A DNA stretch of 20,028 nucleotides, taken from positions 1-20,028 of the forward strand of contig JARQWU010000195.1 in the NCBI GenBank assembly GCA_040182905.1, read 5' to 3'. The stretch is from Barthelona sp. PAP020 (taxonomy: Eukaryota > Metamonada: BaSk clade). Below the pieces are notes generated by a model. The model was not told where the DNA came from. It did not search any database and worked only from the letters and a program-made list of their open reading frames with translations. Both the position numbers and the translations under genes were made by a program. Of this stretch, positions 16,627 to 20,028 are shown in pieces (within the stretch, counting starts at the first letter, position 1; each line of letters starts with the position of its first letter).

Positions 16627-17081
16627 ATGGTGATAATCATGAAAAGTTAATGATGAATTATTAGCGTTAGTAAAATTTTGAAAATGTTTTACTCTTCTTC
16701 TTTTCTCTCTATTCAGGTTCCCACGGTTACTAGATCTATTAATTCTTCATATTTGAATATTTTTGATAAAATATGTATCTGTTATTAGCCTTTCTATTGA
16801 AAAGATGGTATTAACATATTAACTTGTGTTTTTCCATGGAAATATCTCCAAAAATGCATGTGAACTAAATTATTTGTAATAATAATTTGCTACAAACTAA
16901 AATAGATGAATTAATGTGGTCAATATTCATTTGAGGATACGTATTATCAAATTGAAAAATGAGAGTGCTTCAAAGAAGAAAAGCCAAATGATGGTTTTGC
17001 AAAAGAAAAAAGAGTTTCCCTTCCAGGTTATTGAAAAAAAAAAATGAAAAAGAAAACAAGAAAATTTGTTTGTGATAAAGT
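16627..17081. other. 455-base stretch upstream of the RING gene
   Basis: This lies between the RRP4 3' end and the RING ATG, both on the minus strand. The part at 16627-16746 continues the RING reading frame without an ATG. The remainder, to the poly-A-rich stretch near 17030-17065, shows no gene. On the minus strand, GGCTAATAACAG (complement of 16789-16800) faintly resembles a branch-point plus 3' splice sequence, but the frame after it contains a stop. Confidence 0.45.
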
Positions 17082-17969
17082 TTATTCCTGCATTGATTCC
17101 TGCAATGAATCCAAGTCATCAACACTAATATCAATAATTTCTTTAAGATTGCTAACAACACAGTTTTCATCAATTTCATTTAAAGGAAGATGGGAAATTT
17201 TTGTGACTAGTAAAATTAAATGATCTTTGGTGGGAAAAATCTTCTTTATGTTGGAAAAAATTCTGTTTAATCTTATGGACAATTCAATTGCTTCTTCAGT
17301 CCATTCTAAATCATCATACAAACCAAAATAGAAATGATGAGTTGATTTTTCACCCTTATTTTGAACAAAAGATACACCCTTAGACGCCAATTGAATTCTA
17401 TCTTCAGGTAACCCGGGTAAAAAAGCAACTACACCATTTTTACCTACTATAACATCAATAATTCGTTTTTCAAGTGAGGGAAATGAAATAAAAGGTTCGA
17501 CATCCCTGATATAAAGAGGTGAAACAACAGTATGAAAGCAATTCAATAATTTCCCGTATTTCCTTCTAGCATCTAAATGGTAACCATCATTTCTATGTCT
17601 CAAAACTTCCGTAACAACCAAATCACCTTCATTAAAATAGTTTCTTAAATTTAGAGAATCTTCTTTTGTAACTTTACCTATATCCTCTCTATTCACATTA
17701 GATATGGGTAAAATACCTTTTGAAGGGCATTGTAAGTCAATAATAAATCTTCGATTTTTCATAGATTCAATGGTTCCTACGACTATATCAAATAATGATG
17801 AATCATAAATTTCTGTGAATGTCTGGATTGTTAATGATTTTTCGGTCTTTTTTTTGTATCCCAACACAGTCGAATATATTTTGAAATCATCTACTACCGT
17901 TCCTGATCCTGAAAAAAATCCATCGGATAATGTTCCAACCTCTTGTCCTGGTAAAATTGTTTTGGACAT
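17082..17969 (-). CDS. RRP4: RRP4/EXOSC2 exosome cap subunit
   Basis: The protein has 295 residues, nearly the same as human EXOSC2 (293). RRP4 is one of three S1/KH cap proteins that sit on the exosome ring and guide RNA into its channel. The N-terminal domain starts ILPGQEVGTLSDGFFSGSGT (5-24), matching the family PGxxI..DxGFxxGxGT. An S1 domain follows at about 55-135, with DIVVGTIESMKNRRF and the linker SLNLRNYFNEGDLVV. RKYGKL is next, then a KH domain with VIVGKNGVV (Gly176-Gly179). The cap protein binds RNA but is not catalytic, and it works with DIS3, encoded about 10 kb away in this window. A T-rich leader precedes the ATG; the stop is TAA followed by A. Confidence 0.92.
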   Translation of the reverse strand: MSKTILPGQEVGTLSDGFFSGSGTVVDDFKIYSTVLGYKKKTEKSLTIQTFTEIYDSSLFDIVVGTIESMKNRRFIIDLQCPSKGILPISNVNREDIGKVTKEDSLNLRNYFNEGDLVVTEVLRHRNDGYHLDARRKYGKLLNCFHTVVSPLYIRDVEPFISFPSLEKRIIDVIVGKNGVVAFLPGLPEDRIQLASKGVSFVQNKGEKSTHHFYFGLYDDLEWTEEAIELSIRLNRIFSNIKKIFPTKDHLILLVTKISHLPLNEIDENCVVSNLKEIIDISVDDLDSLQESMQE

Positions 17970-18228
17970 TGAAAAAAAAAAGAATTTTGGAAGAAATTAA
18001 ATCTTGTCTATTTTATTGTATTTATTGTCATTAGTTATTGTTGGGACAACAAATAAATAGTTTGTATGATAAAAGTTAATGCATAAAAGAAAAAATATTT
18101 GTCTTTATGTTTTCTTTTGACAAAAGGGACATTTTTTTTTTCTTATAATATTCTTTAACAATATATAACAGTGGTTTAATAAAAATAAATGAAATTGAAG
18201 GAAAAATTTCTTTTAAGAATAAAAAATC

Positions 18229-19809
18229 CTAATTTGAATAGAAATTAATTGTGGCATCTTTGTTTTGATTGGAATATCTGGGATTTTTTTGTCTCTTTTT
18301 TTTCTCTTCATTAATAGATGAAATGGCAGCCTTCAATTTCAATTCATTGACATACAAACTTTGAGCTGCCTTCAGCAAAGAAGCTTCATCAGACACTGAC
18401 CTCATAATGTCAGGTTGAGGTCTTACTCTGGGTTTATCACAAAAAGATTTAAACCAATTCCATCCTTTATACTTGAATTTTGAAGAACCATTAAAAGATT
18501 GCCTAAATACAGGGATCAGCTCAAAAATTTCTTTAGTGTATCGTAACAAATCTTCATTATTTCCACTATCCAAACATTCCTCTCTCTTTTCAATCAAACA
18601 AATAATATTCAATAATACATAGTAGTCATATTCTTTTTTTGCAACATCTTGTATCATCTTTATAACTGCAGTTCTGCTGCTTCCTTTTGGAAAAGAATTT
18701 TTTTTCTGATTCAAATCAGCTCCCCTGTACCCCAAAACCTTCAACAATTTAAGGTATCTTTTAAGAAGAATAGTTCTACACGCATCCAATTGTGAATCTT
18801 GCATGCGTTGAAATTCTGCCGGTGTTAAATCATTAACAGTTGGAGGCTTCATATCTTCATCAAAATTAGCAAGGACTTCAGCTGTTACAACGGTTGTATA
18901 ATCACTTGATTTTGAAAAATTGACAGGAATAACAATGTCTTGTAAAATATAATCTTTCTTTCTATCTTTAAATGCAGTTAGTTGTTTTTGACTGGAATTC
19001 TTACGATATTTTAAAACAATTTTCGCTGGGTCACTCAATTCATTTGGATTGACTGTTTCCCTAAACACTTTTGATTCAACAAATTTGCAATGAGGATCTA
19101 ATATTGAATCATAATTCAACATGCTATGTTCAACCTTTGGTGAACAGTTGAATCCATAATCGAAATTCATTTGTTTTTGAGGCTTATTTTGTCCTGATAA
19201 TTTTGGATTTCTAGATTTGGAAGAAGCCGTCAAAGGACGATTACTGTGTAACAATGTTGCAGCTTTGGGCATCAATATTGTTTCATCATCCATTATCCCA
19301 ATAGAAGTTGTCGGTCTAACAAATTCTCGTGCAGACAAAGGTCTACTAATCTTTTCCATAGTCAATGGGGTTTTTGATTTTGTAAAGTCTGAAATTTGTT
19401 TTTTGTTTTTTGGTTTTTTTTGAGATAGCAATTCAGTTATTTTATTTTCCAATGATTTATTGCTCAATTCTAACTTTCTAAAACTTTGGGCCATACGGTT
19501 GACCTTTTTTTTTGATTCCAATTCCAAACGAGGTATTTTAATTGTTTTTTTTCGATTTTTTTTCAAAACATTTTCATAATCTGAATCTAAATATTTATCA
19601 TTGTAAAATATGCTGTCATTGTCTTTCTTATTTATTGGTGATGTTTCAAATAAATCACGAAATTTTTTAGAAGAAGATAACGGAAATTCTTCATAAGTAT
19701 CAGATAAATCATGATTTGCACGTCTATTATTAATTTTTGGAGTGAGTAAATTGGACTTATGATAATCATGATCATTATTTCTCGTCAATGAATATTCTTT
19801 GTCACCCAT
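18229..19809 (-). CDS. Unrecognised 526-residue basic protein with coiled coil
   Basis: I chose the ATG at 19809 (MGDKEYSL); the reading frame upstream begins only with a TTG. The N-terminal part (1-100) is polar and Lys/Asn/Asp-rich. Residues about 90-130 form a short coiled coil (ELESKKKVNRMAQSFRKLEL, then SNKSLENKITELLSQKK). RPLSAREF and RPTTS near 155-166 and RPLTAS near 190 are short RPxSA/RPxTA-type motifs that recur in many ciliary and microtubule-associated proteins. The C-terminal half has a helical region starting TPAEFQRMQDSQLDACRTIL and continuing to WNWFKSFCDKP, which is probably the folded domain. The end is again charged (INEEKKKRQKNP). No family is recognised. A cytoskeletal or ciliary role is only a suggestion. 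It lies 259 bp upstream of RRP4 on the same strand. Stop is TAG. Confidence 0.8.
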   Translation of the reverse strand: MGDKEYSLTRNNDHDYHKSNLLTPKINNRRANHDLSDTYEEFPLSSSKKFRDLFETSPINKKDNDSIFYNDKYLDSDYENVLKKNRKKTIKIPRLELESKKKVNRMAQSFRKLELSNKSLENKITELLSQKKPKNKKQISDFTKSKTPLTMEKISRPLSAREFVRPTTSIGIMDDETILMPKAATLLHSNRPLTASSKSRNPKLSGQNKPQKQMNFDYGFNCSPKVEHSMLNYDSILDPHCKFVESKVFRETVNPNELSDPAKIVLKYRKNSSQKQLTAFKDRKKDYILQDIVIPVNFSKSSDYTTVVTAEVLANFDEDMKPPTVNDLTPAEFQRMQDSQLDACRTILLKRYLKLLKVLGYRGADLNQKKNSFPKGSSRTAVIKMIQDVAKKEYDYYVLLNIICLIEKREECLDSGNNEDLLRYTKEIFELIPVFRQSFNGSSKFKYKGWNWFKSFCDKPRVRPQPDIMRSVSDEASLLKAAQSLYVNELKLKAAISSINEEKKKRQKNPRYSNQNKDATINFYSN

Positions 19810-19913
19810 TTTCTTTGAACTAGTTTTTTGAAACAATTGTTTGAAAGAATAATCAATTCAACAAAAGAAAAAAAAAGAAAAAAAAATTTGCTGATTTTTT
19901 CAAACAAAAGTTT

Positions 19914-20028
19914 TTATGAAATAGTGCCTTTCTCAAGTTCACATTCAACAAATCCTTGACAATCAATGGGATTTTCCATCAAAACCACTTGATGATTTTT
20001 AATGGTAAAATATGGAAGAATTCTTTGC
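19914..20028 (-). CDS. C-terminal 37 residues of a further protein (partial)
   Basis: A minus-strand frame enters from the right edge (first full codon 20025-20027) and ends at TAA in 19914-19916. It reads QRILPYFTIKNHQVVLMENP then IDCQGFVECELEKGTIS. The regular beta-like pattern and lack of low complexity indicate real coding sequence, but the fragment is too short to assign. It ends 104 bases before the next gene's ATG. Confidence 0.55.
   Translation of the reverse strand, partial: QRILPYFTIKNHQVVLMENPIDCQGFVECELEKGTIS

Noticed and set aside
4728-17969. Exosome gene cluster (DIS3 and RRP4 in one neighbourhood)
   Set aside because: The genes are about 10 kb apart with unrelated genes between them and separate promoters, so their proximity is most simply chance.
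19810-19836. Nine-residue N-terminal extension of the 526-residue protein
   Set aside because: It begins with TTG; the first ATG is at 19809.
1-20028. tRNA, rRNA, CRISPR arrays or bacterial operon signals
   Set aside because: No cloverleaf-like T-loop sequence, ribosomal RNA core or regularly spaced repeat was seen in the spacers, and the genes are eukaryotic.

Overview
The window looks like nuclear DNA from a compact, AT-rich, intron-poor genome of a flagellated protist. The evidence is a set of eukaryote-only genes: NUP98-NUP96, exosome DIS3 and RRP4, V-ATPase subunit E, a RING-H2 protein and a ciliary CFA20-domain protein. All of them read through without introns and lie 50 to 700 bases apart on both strands. 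TAA, TAG and TGA all act as stops, so the standard code fits. Trichomonad-like ankyrin repeats and the gene style point to an excavate-type flagellate, but I cannot fix the lineage. The parabasalid TCAYW initiator is not consistently present, and a glutamate-cysteine ligase gene would be unexpected in a Trichomonas-like anaerobe.

Region 1 (1-2611): the 3' end of a probable cytosolic isoleucyl-tRNA synthetase, then a 2.2 kb repetitive island. The island has two diverged arms of about 350 bp in inverted orientation, a third, more decayed copy between them in direct orientation to the left arm, and a 5'-broken ankyrin-repeat fragment. It resembles a decayed transposon with terminal inverted repeats or a nested repeat cluster. 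Region 2 (2602-7466, minus strand): an unrecognised 485-residue protein whose stop codon falls at the outer edge of the right arm, then DIS3/RRP44, whose N-terminal PIN nuclease looks degenerate.

Region 3 (7628-12819, plus strand): NUP98-NUP96 with an N-terminal GLEBS-like motif, a very small FG region and an intact HF/S autoproteolysis site; then a CFAP20DC-like ciliary protein; then a tiny membrane protein. Region 4 (12872-15923): V-ATPase subunit E and glutamate-cysteine ligase, divergently transcribed. The ligase has a long insertion carrying a cysteine-rich knot. Region 5 (16189-20028, all minus): a RING-H2 protein, RRP4, an unrecognised basic, partly coiled-coil protein with RPxSA/RPxTA-type motifs, and the last 37 residues of another gene.

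Functionally the genes are mostly unrelated housekeeping genes, as expected for a eukaryotic chromosome. Two exosome subunits (DIS3 catalytic, RRP4 cap) and one nuclear-pore gene fall within 14 kb, but I see no operon. Non-standard points are the inverted-repeat island, the DIS3 PIN residues, the reduced NUP98 FG domain and the ligase insertion.
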